Positions 12,891 through 24,589 of a DNA stretch of 64,000 bases are shown one piece after another. The stretch comes from Owenia fusiformis (Eukaryota > Annelida > Polychaeta > Sabellida > Oweniidae). Positions within the stretch are counted from its first letter, which is position 1, and the number at the start of each line of letters is the position of its first letter. Under the pieces are notes generated by a model. The model saw only the letters and a list, made by a program, of their open reading frames with translations, did not search any database and had not been told where the DNA came from. The DNA lies in contig CAIIXF020000002.1 in NCBI GenBank assembly GCA_903813345.2, positions 11,302,150 to 11,366,149 of the forward strand, written 5' to 3'. Position numbers and translations under genes: made by a program.

Positions 12891-13460
12891 GGGCAACTTG
12901 ACTTCCTGTGAGATGACCATCTCGGCTTGACTTCCAATTGATGACCTGGCTTCCATTTGTTGCTCATCTTCCAGCAGGTGCCTCGGTCTTCCAGAGGCCA
13001 GTTTGGATTCCTGTTTGTGGTTCAGACTCTAGTGGGCTTCTAATCTCCAGGCTAAATGTAAATCTGAAAACAATACTGTATATTAGGAAATGAAATATTG
13101 TACTTACTTGACTATGATCCTAGAGACCTCTCCTGTCCTGGACAATGCTACTTTAGGCATAAGACATCACCAGAAGAAGTAATATCAGTATGATATGTGG
13201 GTACAAACGCTGTAGACGGATGGTGTAAACTGTGGTTCCTCTTCTCGGACAACACAGAATTTTTCATGGCCAGGGTAAGAGGAGAGCATCTGGAAGTACA
13301 TACAAAATAGGAAAAGTCAGCAATGAGATAATGCCTTCTTTTAGGTTTAACCGATTGCTTGGAAGCAGTTAAACTCAAACCAAAGTTGACTTAGGGTTGA
13401 GTTTGACTGGGGTGGAGTTGACTTTGGGTTGAGATGACCTGTCACCTGTATGTAACCCTA
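12891..13460. other. Flank of the 19-bp array
   Basis: It carries diverged array copies up to about 13030. A minus-strand open frame at 13148-13378 has exon-like edges but no recognised family. Confidence 0.4.
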
Positions 13461-14259
13461 CTATCACACCAAACTAGTTCTCACTACGTTCTCGAAAACG
13501 GGCTTCAACTGTGTACGAACGGACTGGACCTACTAAGAACCGTTTGGGATCTATTTACAAACTTCATCAAACGTACTCGAACGGATAGGTCCTCTAGAAC
13601 TTAGACAATGCTCAAAATGTTCTCGTGGTCGTCACGTTCTACAATTTAGAACGAGTGACAACGTACTAACGACGAGCTTGACGTACTACGAACGGAACCG
13701 TCGTACTTCAATCCTACTAGGGACGTTTTAACAACGAGTTGAACTGTCTGAGGACGTGTTGAGAACGAGGTAGAACTAATTGTTAACGGGTTCAAACTGA
13801 TTAAGAACGTATTTAACACTGCTTATGAACGAGTTACCAAAAATAAAGCTATCACACCAAACAAGTTGCCACTGCGTTCTTCAAAACTGGTTTTAAACTG
13901 TGTGCGAACGGAATGAACGTAGCTGCAACTTTCTAAGGTCTATTTACGAACTTTATGAACGTTCTCAGACGGGAATGTGATTTTAGAATTTTGAATCTAT
14001 TCAAAATTCGATGGCGACCATACCGTTCTGTAATCAGGTCATGTTGACCTTCTGGACTAAGGGACGCGTTCTACGACGTTGCACACCGACGTGGTGCGAC
14101 CTGAATGAACTGCAAACGAGATGGACGTATTGAAGACTGTTTAAGAACAAAGAAGCTAATTATTTCAGACATATTTCCCGACCACAGCCAGATTGAGCCC
14201 GTTTTACGACATTTTCGTAGGACTGGCAAGAACGGGTAAGAACTAGTTAGGTGTGATAG
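13461..14259. mobile_element. DNA element with CTATCACACC ends and dense AACG motifs
   Basis: The left end CTATCACACCAAACTAGTTC and the right end AACTAGTTAGGTGTGATAG are inverted copies. Similarity continues outward as (T)TAACCC. A second CTATCACACCAAACAAGTTG lies inside at 13849 and starts a diverged copy of the first 390 bp, so the element is a tandem or nested pair. The interior is studded with GAACG/AACG/CGTTC motifs, as in subterminal transposase-binding repeats. No transposase is encoded. Confidence 0.7.
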
Positions 14260-17200
14260 GGGGGTTAATATGACGTGCAAGAACCAGAGATGATTCCACA
14301 CTAGCCTACCAAGTTTAAAGGGAAACCGGGTACAGTTAATTTGCAAATGAGGGACGTGGGTTTAATTCCATATTTCTGAACGTAAAATACATTTTACATT
14401 CATTTCTTGTGATCTACCAGACATAAAATAGATTCATCAAGCAGTTTGTAGAATATTGTTGGCAAAAAACATAAAGGCAACGATAGATAATAGTGGGCGC
14501 AGTGAAGCATAACTCTAAAGCAATACAAAAGACATTTCTATCTATTAAAGTACAGGGAGCGTGTAAGTTTCACTTCTAAAATTTTACTTATTTTGACATT
14601 GGTATGTAACAAAAAAAAGTTAACTGTTATTTAAACTGCGTGTCATTGAGTGTGTCATTATGTAGATATGTTTTCTAGTTTGTTATTCAACTGTATTTTC
14701 ATGAATCAATTGTTTTTCTCAAATCTTAAGATGAATAAAAAGTCGTACAAGAAATGTATCTTTATTTTGATGTGAGGCACAACATATTGTGAAACATTTT
14801 TCCTCTTGTCACAAAGAGGATAATGTTTGTTTAAGGGTGTCTGACGATGAGCGTTTCATGATTAAATGCAAAATCATTGGAGCAGATACCATCCAAATAC
14901 ATATGACATTCAACATGTCATAAGATTACATCACTCTGATAATAGTTTTCAGAGTTAAAAGCTTGGGTAAGCATAGTAATAGTATTATGAATACACTTCC
15001 TACAATTTCACTAATTGTACAGCACTATGTCTAGTCAACATTCGAAATGGCAGCGCTAACAGTTATGCGATAAAATGATACAAACATATGTAATATTCCG
15101 CACATATAGTTATTTTGCAGTTTTAGGCAAGCATTTCCATATATACAGACACGTCGAAAATAGTTCATGCATTAGAAATAATGATGGGCACATGTATGTC
15201 ATTATTGTACTTGTCTGAAAATTAAGATTAGATCAATTACATCGAGTGGTTCAAAACATGAGTCCAGTATATTATTGAATATCTCAGAATTTTATTTTGT
15301 GTAAAACCAGCGAATCGTTTCTGTATAATCATTTTATTCATCAACTTTTGCAACTGTGTACTATGGCATATCAAAAATTTTAAAATTTAAAACGATATTA
15401 TTTACATTCTTTCTTCAACCATTGAACATGGACGTCACTACTGCACCACTGAAGTTCAGCAAATAGCAATATTGACCCATTCCGAGGACCAAACGTATTA
15501 ACTTTTTGACTAAGCAGTTGATATACTCAAAAGCGCCCTGGTTGAAAGCAAAATATTTGCGCATGCGCGATCAAGACAGGGTAGTATGGATTTTTAAAAT
15601 ACAGTTTAAGTTACTGGCACCTGTAAGGATTAATTCCCACTTATTCAAGAACTTGTCATGACCTTACAGTCGCTTTTACTGCTTCCAAACAATCAATTGA
15701 ACCCAAAAAAGAAATCTAAAGCTTATTGTGCAATAATATATGGAAACAAGAATACAAATTGTACAACATATGCCCAAAAAGAAGATTTTAGGATGGAAAA
15801 TCCAAAATGGCAACCTCAAAATTTACCCAGAATGCAAAAATTTTAACCTTGGTTCAAGATTTTCCTAATAAGATTGGTTTATATTGATTGGATATTTAAA
15901 TTAATGCACTGTTACTATAATAGGCAACCTTTTTGAAACATTCAGTTAATGCAAGGTCCATAATGTTAATTTCATCTATTGTTTATTATTGTGTTAGGAA
16001 AATTGACTAAATAGAACGTCATATTCACATGGGCGTGCAAATGTATAGCGTCGTGAAAATAGGGGCTACCAGCTAACAGATTGAATGCAATTTGATGGCT
16101 GTGCATCCCATTAGTTGCCAAACCCAGTAGCTGAGCTAAATATTGTTTTAATCTGTTATTAAAGCAGAAACTAACACCGACTATCGAGGTGTTCAGAAAT
16201 TGTAAATAGCAGAAGTACACCTGGCGCATGCGCTTAGACACAAAACATATCATGTGTTTGATCGGGGATAAACCCAAAGTTCAAAGATGACATACCCTTA
16301 TAATGTAAACCTGTATTGAGATGACCCACGTCTCTGATTGGTCAAAATCAACAAACAAAAATGGCGGATTTAAAATTTTCTAATAACGCTTCAAGTAATA
16401 TTATGCTAATTTCTGGCGTGTTAACCAATATCGTAGCTTGTTATTTCACATCAAGATAAAGAAAGATGTAAGGAATATGCTAAAATCAATTAAAACATCA
16501 CAACGACGCCTTAGATTCGAAAACTTATTGGTGAGAATTTGTGGAAAACGAAGGTGGTACGCAGGAGAAGTAATGTGTCAGTCATCACTAAAGCTCTGGG
16601 GCTTTCCCTCATCATACAACACATTTTAAGCTTGTTTGATCATGTGACAATGGCATAAAACGTCATGTGATGACTGTAAGTCGACAAACGGGTTGTTCGA
16701 TATTGCAACTTCAAACTGATCGAATAATTTATGCAAATCAATAGGTAAATCTGGTAGCTGGTAGTCGCTCGCTATTTGCATTCGCAAATATAAGTTTTAA
16801 TGATTGAATTTTGATTTTTGTGGGTATTTTAAAGGGTGTATTTTTGAATTTCCCACGGGCGAGCGCATTGCATAATATTTAATAAGTAATCCCTGAGGTA
16901 TCACGAAGAAGAACAATGAGCCCATGCGTTGCAAATTACATGCTTATATGTTTTCATAATTCAACAAAAGCACTACATTCAAGCGCACTTAAAGGAACAA
17001 CAAGGCATGTAGAGAGAAAATGAGATTTTTTCTGAGCTATCAAGGCAACATTTGACTTAACATATTCTTTGGCATACTTATTTTTTTAAATGTATGGATA
17101 AACTATCGATTTCAGCATTAAGAAGTGTAAATTAAGTTCAAAGCTTCAAAAAGGAGGTATCCACTTTTATATTTTTGTTCTTTTTCTTTACACCTGGGGG

Positions 17201-17599
17201 AAATCTCATTGCCTATTGTGCAATGCACCACTGTTGTGGCCAATTCAAAACGCAGTTAACAACCCTGGCTTATAAGGTAAATGTAATGATTAGTGATATC
17301 ATATTTAAGGAGAAGATACATGTACTCCTAAAGTTTTACCTGGTTAATAAATGTACAAAGTAAGAATGATTTATGTCTAAAAGGATGTATTTATTTATTA
17401 AAATATATTAATCAGTGTTAACTACAGTCGTATTAATGAATGTGAATTAATAAATGGTTATCATATCAAACAAGTATAAAATACAATATATGAATAAGTC
17501 ATCCTTTATGGATTGGGTTATAGGAATGATGAATGAATGAAGGTAAAGTCAATTGACATCCTAAGTGGGAGTATGTTACCTGACGAAGTAATTATAATT
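14260..17599. other. AT-rich non-coding stretch
   Basis: I see no gene, RNA or clear transposon. Open frames are all short and uninformative. Confidence 0.5.
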
Positions 17600-18385
17600 A
17601 TTAATATAGGGATGTAAATAAACTAAGTATTTGTCACCCTTTATGGATGAGCATACTTGAACTACGTTTTTGTCATCCTTTATGGATGTGCATAAATGGA
17701 CCAAGTATTTGTCATCCTTTATGGATGAGCATTAATGGACTAAGTATTTGTCATCCTTTATGGATGAGCATTAATGGACTAAGTATTTGTCATCCTTTAT
17801 GGATGAGCATAAATATGGCCTAAGTATTTGTCACCCTTTATGGATGAGCATAAATATGGCCTAAGTATTTGTCACCCTTTATGGATGAGCATGAATGGAC
17901 TAAGTATTTGTCATCCTTTATGGATGAGCATGAATGGACTAAGTATTTGTCATCCTTTATGGATGAGCATTAATGGACTAAGTATTTGTCATCCTTTATG
18001 GATGAGCATTAATGGACTAAGTATTTGTCATCCTTTATGGATGTGCATAAATGGACTAAGTATTTCTCACCCTTCACGGATGAGCATTAATGGACTAAGT
18101 ATTTGTCATCCTTTATGGATGAACATAAATGAACTAAGTGTTTGTCATCCTTTATGGATGAGCATTAATGGACTAAGTATTTGTCATCCTTTATGGATGA
18201 GCGTTAATGGACTAAGTATTTATCATCCCTAATTGATGAGCATAAATGGACTAAGTATTTGTCATCCCTAATGGATGAGCATACGTGAACTAAGTATTTT
18301 CATCCTTAATGGACTAAGTAAAATATATACATGTCCTCCCTAATGGATGAACATTAGTGAAATATATACACGTCATCCTTAAAGT
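17600..18385. repeat. 39-bp minisatellite, left part
   Basis: About 17 copies of a 39-bp unit, GTCATCCTTTATGGATGAGC plus ATTAATGGACTAAGTATTT. The copies degrade towards 18300. Since 39 is a multiple of three, the array is open as a 13-residue repeat, which is not a gene. It stops abruptly at CATCCTTAA and resumes at about 24346, on the far side of the LINE. Confidence 0.95.
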
Positions 18386-18976
18386 GTGCGCCAAAGCTCT
18401 CGCTAAAATATATAAAGAGATTACCAGGTACACGATTCAGAGGTAAGTCAGGAAGGCGAACGATCTTCGTCTCGTGATGATTTCCCATATAATCGTAACC
18501 AGGGAAGTTTCACCATTGAAATTGAAAATTACTATTAGATATACTTTGTAGATGTTATTTATGAAGCTATTTAGTGTTTGCATCAATCAAATGGCTCATT
18601 TTGAACATATAAAAAGTATTTGTGTTTTGTTTCCCAGGGAATTGTATTGTGTGTATGTAGTACACACATAAATAGTGTACATTATACAGTACTTGAATAG
18701 CCTGGTTTACATAATATTGAAGGGCATGCTGATTACATGCACACGAGTACATGAATGAAGGCCTAATATTGATATACGTAGCTTGCATACCTAAATAAAA
18801 AATAAACTCTTCTAATCCCCTAATTGTATTGTATATTTATTGCCTCATTTATATGAGAGAATACATTTTAGTATACATATGGTTTACATATAAAATATAA
18901 AATACAAGGATAAGATTAAATTATGTGATAAAAAAGTTGTTGTTTTGGAAAACATAAAAATAAAGTGATAGAGAAA

Positions 18977-21900
18977 TTATGTGTCAAGCAGAGCCAACAG
19001 GTTGGCTCTGTGATTGTACATTTTGTGTACACATGATGATACAATTATTAACGTCTCACATGAAACATCTGAGAGACCTAAAACTTTCTTCATAATAACA
19101 CCCATATTGTCACCACGACAGCCAAGGGCTTCAAATATGTTATGCCTATATGGTTCATACATAGGGCATCTTAATATAAAATGTTCAATTGTTTCAGTTT
19201 CACAGAGGTTACACAATATACATCGTTTTGAACCATTGAAGTTGTTCGTATTTAATACATGGGCGTTACATATCAATTGCATCATAGTTTTACACTGGCT
19301 TTGACATTTAGGATATTTCTGACAAATCAACCACCATATGCAAGGTTTTAAGTCTGTGACATAGTCACGTAGGTATAAAAGTTTGCCATAACATGAGCAT
19401 TGCAAGAAAAATTGCTTGACCTCGACGGATCTTACAGCATTGACAATTTGCAGTCTCCATGACCTCTTCGACGGAAGATATCCAGAGTCCAGCACATTTT
19501 TAACCAGATTTTCAATTCCTAGCATTTTGGTCTTAAGGAAAATGCGCCGGATAGGAGAGAAAATATCGGCATGGTTGTCATAAGTGACATGAAACATCTT
19601 TACTAACCGTGTTATAGTTATATCCCTGTAAATATTATTAAACCTAAGTAAACTCCAGAGATACATCATCTGCAACACTGTAATATAGCCGTCTATTGAC
19701 AACCATCCCAACGGCATCGTTGCACTAGGATTGGCTGAGGTTTTGGGGAAAAATTGGATACGTTTGCCAATCTCCCTATGAGTCAATTCAAGCTTTTCAA
19801 CATCTGACGCTTGGTAATTTATAACTGGTGCCCCAAACAGCATGGTTGGAATAGAAAAGGCCCAGTACAGTTTTGATGCTGTTAAGGGTGACAAACCACC
19901 TGTTTTGTGCCCCAGTCCCAAAAGTGAGCAGAATTTTCGCTTACCACTAGTGCAGCGATCATTAACATATTGTGAGATATCATTTTTACTAGATATTGGA
20001 ATACCAACATGAACAGTGAAATTGACCTTTGGAATTCTCGTGTCACCTATCTTGAGAACGACATGACCTTTAACACTTGAATCAGTGACCATATCATTAA
20101 ATGTCAGAAAGTTACATTTCGCTGGATGGATTTCATATCGCCATTTTCTACTATGTTCAAAGGCAGCGTTTAACATAAGTTGCATATCCTTTTGATTTGT
20201 GGCAATAATGGTCATGTCATCCGCATAAGAAGGACATACACAATTTACATCATCAATGTGGCCACCTATATTCATTTCACATAGATCCTGAATAAGGTCA
20301 GCCATGTACAACTGATAAAATAGCATAGATAGGACACCCCCTTGGTGGACGCCCTGCATGACATTAAAAGGTTTAGAAAGTGTATTTGAACTTCCTACAC
20401 GAACGGCACATTCATATTTATGGTAATTATCATAAAGCATACGCCACAGTTTGCCATGGATACCAAGTTTATGTAGTTTGACCATCAACCCATCTAACCA
20501 AACGGTGTCAAATGCTTTTCTAATATCTAATGTGGCTAATATTACATTTCTATGCTTTTCGACATTGTGGGCAATGGTTTCCTGAACTAAAAGGGAAGTA
20601 TGAACAGCAGAGCAATGACTCTGAGAAGCACCTTGTAAGTTAGGCATAATATTTTTTGCAAGGGATCCAATTCTTTTTAACACAATATGATCGTACACTT
20701 TACGCAACATGTTCATCAGAGTGATGCCTCTGGAATTGTCTTTATTACAAGGATCTTTATTTCCTGCCTTTAGTATAGGTATCAGTATACCAAACCTAAA
20801 ATTCATGGGAGTGTATTCGTTTAACATGGTTGCATTAAAAAGGGTACATATGATCGAAATTACAGTGTCATTGCTATATTTTAAATGTTCGGCACATATC
20901 GTATCCGATCCACATGCACGATTATTATGCAACCGTGATATGGCATTACTCACTTCACTATCCTGAAAAGGTTCATCAAAGAAAGTATTAACTTCAAAAT
21001 ATGATGTTTGCTTAATATACATAATTTCATTTTCAATTTCACACTTGGCATGGCTGTGAAAATGAGGCTTATCAGAAGGGGTTGCCAAACGAGCAAAGTG
21101 AGTGCGCCATTCATCCCTTATTCCAGCCTCGTCACTTACGATGACGTCATTATCAGATTTAATTGGAGACAGACGCCTAGAAGCCCTATTTCGGCTCTTA
21201 TTGAGAAGATGCCAATAGTAACGCTGATCAAGTGATTCTGACCTGTATAGACGATTAAGCTCATTTTGTTCATACATAAACTCACTACATCTAAAACATT
21301 TTCTAAAAGCACATTTGGCAGATTTATATTGGGCCCTAATTACATTATCCGCATTTCGAGGTCGACCAGCCGACACCCACTCACGCCATCTTTTCTTCTT
21401 TAACTTTACTAATCTGGTTAATTCATCATTCCAGAATGGCTTTACATGCTTTGAGAACTTCTTAATGGGGATATGTGCATTAGAGCATTCAATCAGGCCA
21501 TTTACCAGTTTCAAGATATAACTATCAATTTGGCAGTTTTCCAAATTATTTACACCAATTAACCGTAAATCATTCAGAATGCCCTTACATTGCAAATCAA
21601 GAGATGATGTGTACGTTGATTTAATTTCATCGGATGATAATTTATTCCACGCATATCCAACACAATCATTTCTTTGAATTACATGCTTAACACTAGTGAG
21701 GTCTCTAAAAGTCGTGATTATGGGGAGATGGTCTGACGTGTTGCCAGGCTCATTGTCTAATATAACACATTCGGAAACATTACCGCATAGAGGAAGGGAC
21801 ACAATAATATGATCAATATATGACCTATAGTAATTACCATTTCTCAACATTTCAAATGTATGCACAGGACCCAAAGTAGCTCTGTTTGTATCAACTGCCC

Positions 21901-22636
21901 ATAGCTCATTACTCAGGCAAAAATTGTGCAATTCTATGCCACTCTGCGTCTGTGTATCCCCTACACCATGTGATCCCTGTAAAGTACCTAAATTTGCATT
22001 CACATCGCCAAATATCACAACATTACCATCATTAGATATACGCTCAACAAAATCATTCAAAATATCCAAAGTTTCAGTAAAAGTGGTATGATGACAATTT
22101 TGCTGTGGCAGATACACAGAAAATATAAATAATGCAGAATCATCAAACACTAATTTAACACATAAAATCCTATCCGAGCACAGCTCTAGCATAGGCACGA
22201 CCATATGGTCTAAGGATCTTCGCCAAAAAATGGCTGTACCGCCACTGCCCCAAACAGTCCCACATTGCATAGGATCCAAAATACTACTGCTTTTAGCCAA
22301 ACATACAAAATCATTTGACAAATCATCTAACTTGTGGAGATTACATTCGTAGAGTTTATGTTCGCTTAGTGCGAAAAAATCACATTTCGCCAAAATGTCC
22401 AATATATAGCGGTTAGAGGCCCCAAGACCTCTACAGTTCCATTGCCCAAATCGTAATTTGTTCTCATGAGGTGACATTGTTAATGATAACACGGAGTGAA
22501 ATTCTGCGCTCGGGGCTGATGTGCAAATGTGTAGTGTCACAACAAGTAATAGGAAAGTGTAAGAATTTATCATTGTTTTATTATAGGCCATTATTATCAT
22601 ATTCATACCAATCAATCTGTGACTTGTAGGCGTCAT
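18977..22636 (-). CDS. LINE ORF2: AP endonuclease and reverse transcriptase
   Basis: This 1219-codon frame encodes the enzyme that nicks the target and copies the RNA in place. An APE-type endonuclease spans about residues 58-330: the NCRG motif is near residue 67, SEHK carries the metal-binding Glu at 92, and FGDVNANLG, YIDHIIV and SDHLP supply the other catalytic residues. The reverse transcriptase spans about 540-900, with DIRKAFDTVW near 700, QGVHQGGVLS, and YADD near 803. A C-terminal Cys/His knuckle (CNLCETETIEHFILRC) follows near 1137. No RNase H is seen. The first ATG gives a 56-bp overlap with ORF1, and ATGs near 22590-22570 would fit reinitiation at the ORF1 stop. Residues 19-45 form a hydrophobic, signal-like stretch upstream of the endonuclease; this may be untranslated or accidental. 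Confidence 0.93.
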   Translation of the reverse strand: MTPTSHRLIGMNMIIMAYNKTMINSYTFLLLVVTLHICTSAPSAEFHSVLSLTMSPHENKLRFGQWNCRGLGASNRYILDILAKCDFFALSEHKLYECNLHKLDDLSNDFVCLAKSSSILDPMQCGTVWGSGGTAIFWRRSLDHMVVPMLELCSDRILCVKLVFDDSALFIFSVYLPQQNCHHTTFTETLDILNDFVERISNDGNVVIFGDVNANLGTLQGSHGVGDTQTQSGIELHNFCLSNELWAVDTNRATLGPVHTFEMLRNGNYYRSYIDHIIVSLPLCGNVSECVILDNEPGNTSDHLPIITTFRDLTSVKHVIQRNDCVGYAWNKLSSDEIKSTYTSSLDLQCKGILNDLRLIGVNNLENCQIDSYILKLVNGLIECSNAHIPIKKFSKHVKPFWNDELTRLVKLKKKRWREWVSAGRPRNADNVIRAQYKSAKCAFRKCFRCSEFMYEQNELNRLYRSESLDQRYYWHLLNKSRNRASRRLSPIKSDNDVIVSDEAGIRDEWRTHFARLATPSDKPHFHSHAKCEIENEIMYIKQTSYFEVNTFFDEPFQDSEVSNAISRLHNNRACGSDTICAEHLKYSNDTVISIICTLFNATMLNEYTPMNFRFGILIPILKAGNKDPCNKDNSRGITLMNMLRKVYDHIVLKRIGSLAKNIMPNLQGASQSHCSAVHTSLLVQETIAHNVEKHRNVILATLDIRKAFDTVWLDGLMVKLHKLGIHGKLWRMLYDNYHKYECAVRVGSSNTLSKPFNVMQGVHQGGVLSMLFYQLYMADLIQDLCEMNIGGHIDDVNCVCPSYADDMTIIATNQKDMQLMLNAAFEHSRKWRYEIHPAKCNFLTFNDMVTDSSVKGHVVLKIGDTRIPKVNFTVHVGIPISSKNDISQYVNDRCTSGKRKFCSLLGLGHKTGGLSPLTASKLYWAFSIPTMLFGAPVINYQASDVEKLELTHREIGKRIQFFPKTSANPSATMPLGWLSIDGYITVLQMMYLWSLLRFNNIYRDITITRLVKMFHVTYDNHADIFSPIRRIFLKTKMLGIENLVKNVLDSGYLPSKRSWRLQIVNAVRSVEVKQFFLQCSCYGKLLYLRDYVTDLKPCIWWLICQKYPKCQSQCKTMMQLICNAHVLNTNNFNGSKRCILCNLCETETIEHFILRCPMYEPYRHNIFEALGCRGDNMGVIMKKVLGLSDVSCETLIIVSSCVHKMYNHRANLLALLDT

Positions 22637-24278
22637 TCATCCTGTCTAGGTTGTCGATTCCACAGTCATAGTCGGACTGATCATCGGCATGGGTAGCCTG
22701 TCGTCGGTATCCAGTTATAACTGGAATCGGTTTTTCTCGTCGCATGGCTGCTCTAGGTGCCCGTCGTTCCCAGCGCCTGCAGACTATTGATGGGTCGGGC
22801 CAAAATTTTTCTGATAGTAAAACATGTACATCAGTCTCGGGAACGCAAAGTTTGCATCCCACTTTGTCGTCGCAGAATTTATTCTTCACAATCTCAGCAC
22901 GCATTACACGCACCCCAGAGTTACGAGCGTGCTGCACGACTGCATCGCGTAATGAGACATCAGATACATCAGGTTCCATCCTCAGGTTATTCACATATAC
23001 AAACGATCCCCGTACATCTTTTACTCCACGGAGTTTCACAATTCCTTTTGCAGCAGTCGGGGCGTTGGATTGTATTGTCTTTTTATGATGGTTTACAACA
23101 GTCCATTGCGCCTTAGAGGCTGCAGCAGCATATGTAGATAAAGTGCGGGCTTTGGGTTCTGATTCTAATTTATCCCTCGCGACATACTCAGATAGACCCT
23201 TTTTAAAGGGTATGTCAGTTTCAGTGTCAGATGAACGTCCTTCATGTGACTTGCCGTTGCGGCAAATACGATCCATATGCGTGGCAAAGGTGGAGCTTTT
23301 CAAAGCACTTGGAGTTGAGGCATTTAGAACATTTTTATTTAGAGGTCTCAACGAATGCCCATTTGTAGTGTTTATGCATGGTCCAGGTTGCGCCTTTACA
23401 GGGGCGGACTTACCATCAGATATCTTTGATGAGGTATTAATGCGGCTCTCCGCCATTTCAGTTTCGCACGGGTGTTGATCAGATAAATCCAGAGTAATGT
23501 CCCTTGCTATTGAACTTTCACTCAAAGCCCGTCTGTGCATGGCATTGTTTTGATTCATACCGAGGTCAACAGGTGCACGGTTAGTTTCACATACAGATAC
23601 ACTGGTCTTAGAGCCAGAATTAACTTGATTAGCTTCGTTTTGGCCATTTGAAATGGTTCTACATGTGCACAGTTTTATATGTGTTGATACCAAGTTGTTC
23701 ATATCGTGCAATTCCTTACGTATAGTATTCAATTCCTTTTTGTATTCTTTATTCTCCCTCTCTAAATCCGCCACCCTCGTCGTCAATTTCACCAGTCTGG
23801 TATCCAAATCAATAGATCTGTAATCCGGGGTGGGAGGTTCAGTGGGCTTCGCTGTATCAGGGATAGTTGGAACGAACGAAGAATCACTTAGGATTGATCT
23901 CGGAAATGCCCGATTTTCATTTTGGGTAGTAGGCTTGTTTAAATATAAATACATATCACAAATATCACTTGCCATACGCTCTGATTTATCGGTCTTGTTA
24001 CGACGTAGTTTCAGCTTAAGCTTTCGGGGTATTTGTCCCGGCGTGCGGTTTTCAATAGGTCCAAAACATTCATTGTATTCCGATTCAAGATATCCTACAG
24101 CTTTTTCGAACATTACAATCCTCAGATTCTCGATCTGGTCCACATCTAACTGGGCACAAAGTTCCTCAATGGTATCATTTTTGGAATTATCCAATCCTTG
24201 CTCCATAATACGCTCAATAGCGTCCATATTTTCGGAAGATATTATCAAATCCGTGAAAGATTTTTCATGTGCGGCCAT
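22581..24278 (-). CDS. LINE ORF1: nucleic-acid-binding chaperone-like protein
   Basis: A 565-codon frame starting at the ATG in AAGATGGCC, a good initiation context. An upstream in-frame GTG also exists. Residues about 150-200 form a heptad-rich coiled coil (RVADLERENKEYKKELNTI), as expected of a trimerising LINE ORF1. The middle is polar and low in structure. The C-terminal part (about 425-530) reads as an RRM-like fold: FVYVNNLRMEP at its start and LLSEKFWPDPSIVCRRWE at its end, a pattern common at the end of ORF1 proteins of this type. I see no CCHC knuckle. Role by family: binds the element RNA to form the ribonucleoprotein. The stop overlaps the start of ORF2. Confidence 0.8.
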   Translation of the reverse strand: MAAHEKSFTDLIISSENMDAIERIMEQGLDNSKNDTIEELCAQLDVDQIENLRIVMFEKAVGYLESEYNECFGPIENRTPGQIPRKLKLKLRRNKTDKSERMASDICDMYLYLNKPTTQNENRAFPRSILSDSSFVPTIPDTAKPTEPPTPDYRSIDLDTRLVKLTTRVADLERENKEYKKELNTIRKELHDMNNLVSTHIKLCTCRTISNGQNEANQVNSGSKTSVSVCETNRAPVDLGMNQNNAMHRRALSESSIARDITLDLSDQHPCETEMAESRINTSSKISDGKSAPVKAQPGPCINTTNGHSLRPLNKNVLNASTPSALKSSTFATHMDRICRNGKSHEGRSSDTETDIPFKKGLSEYVARDKLESEPKARTLSTYAAAASKAQWTVVNHHKKTIQSNAPTAAKGIVKLRGVKDVRGSFVYVNNLRMEPDVSDVSLRDAVVQHARNSGVRVMRAEIVKNKFCDDKVGCKLCVPETDVHVLLSEKFWPDPSIVCRRWERRAPRAAMRREKPIPVITGYRRQATHADDQSDYDCGIDNLDRMNDAYKSQIDWYEYDNNGL

Positions 24279-24345
24279 CTTGGTCACGTAATGTAATGTA
24301 ATGTAAACACGGCGGTATACGTAGCCCGATTTATCGGGGACTTTA

Positions 24346-24450
24346 ATGGATGATCAAAAGTGAAATATGTACATGTCACCCTTAATGGATGAGCATAAGT
24401 GGAATATAAACATGTTGTCCTAAATGGGTGACCATAAAATGAATAAAGTA
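24346..24450. repeat. 39-bp minisatellite, right part
   Basis: Diverged units with CACCCTTAATGGATGAGCAT continue the array of 17600-18385 beyond the LINE, which shows that the LINE inserted within the array. Confidence 0.85.
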
Positions 24451-24589
24451 CGATTCATTTTTATAAACACTAATGCATGTTGATTAGAAATGTGTTTAAC
24501 TTCAGTACTATATGAATATGTCAAAAATACTAGACTTGAAATTATAGCAGTTACATCGGAGTTTTCTAAAAGTATCAAGTTTTCTCAAT

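Larger units (their letters stand above)
18386..24345 (-). mobile_element. Full-length two-ORF LINE retrotransposon
   Basis: About 6 kb, transcribed on the minus strand: short 5' leader, ORF1, ORF2, then a 3' UTR of roughly 590 bp. The boundaries are inferred from the interrupted 39-bp minisatellite on both sides. The left flank ends CATCCTTAA and the right flank resumes CTTTAATGGATG, which leaves room for a target duplication of only about 4-6 bp. There is no poly(A) tract at the 3' end. Both ORFs are open over their full length, so this is a recent and possibly competent copy. The clade is uncertain; APE endonuclease without RNase H is compatible with the CR1/Jockey side of LINE diversity. 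Confidence 0.85.

Noticed and set aside
17828-18232. 134-codon frame with a 13-residue repeat
   Set aside because: It is the 39-bp minisatellite read through; copies outside the frame break it.
19014-24291. Plus-strand open frames opposite the LINE
   Set aside because: They are antisense shadows of ORF1 and ORF2.
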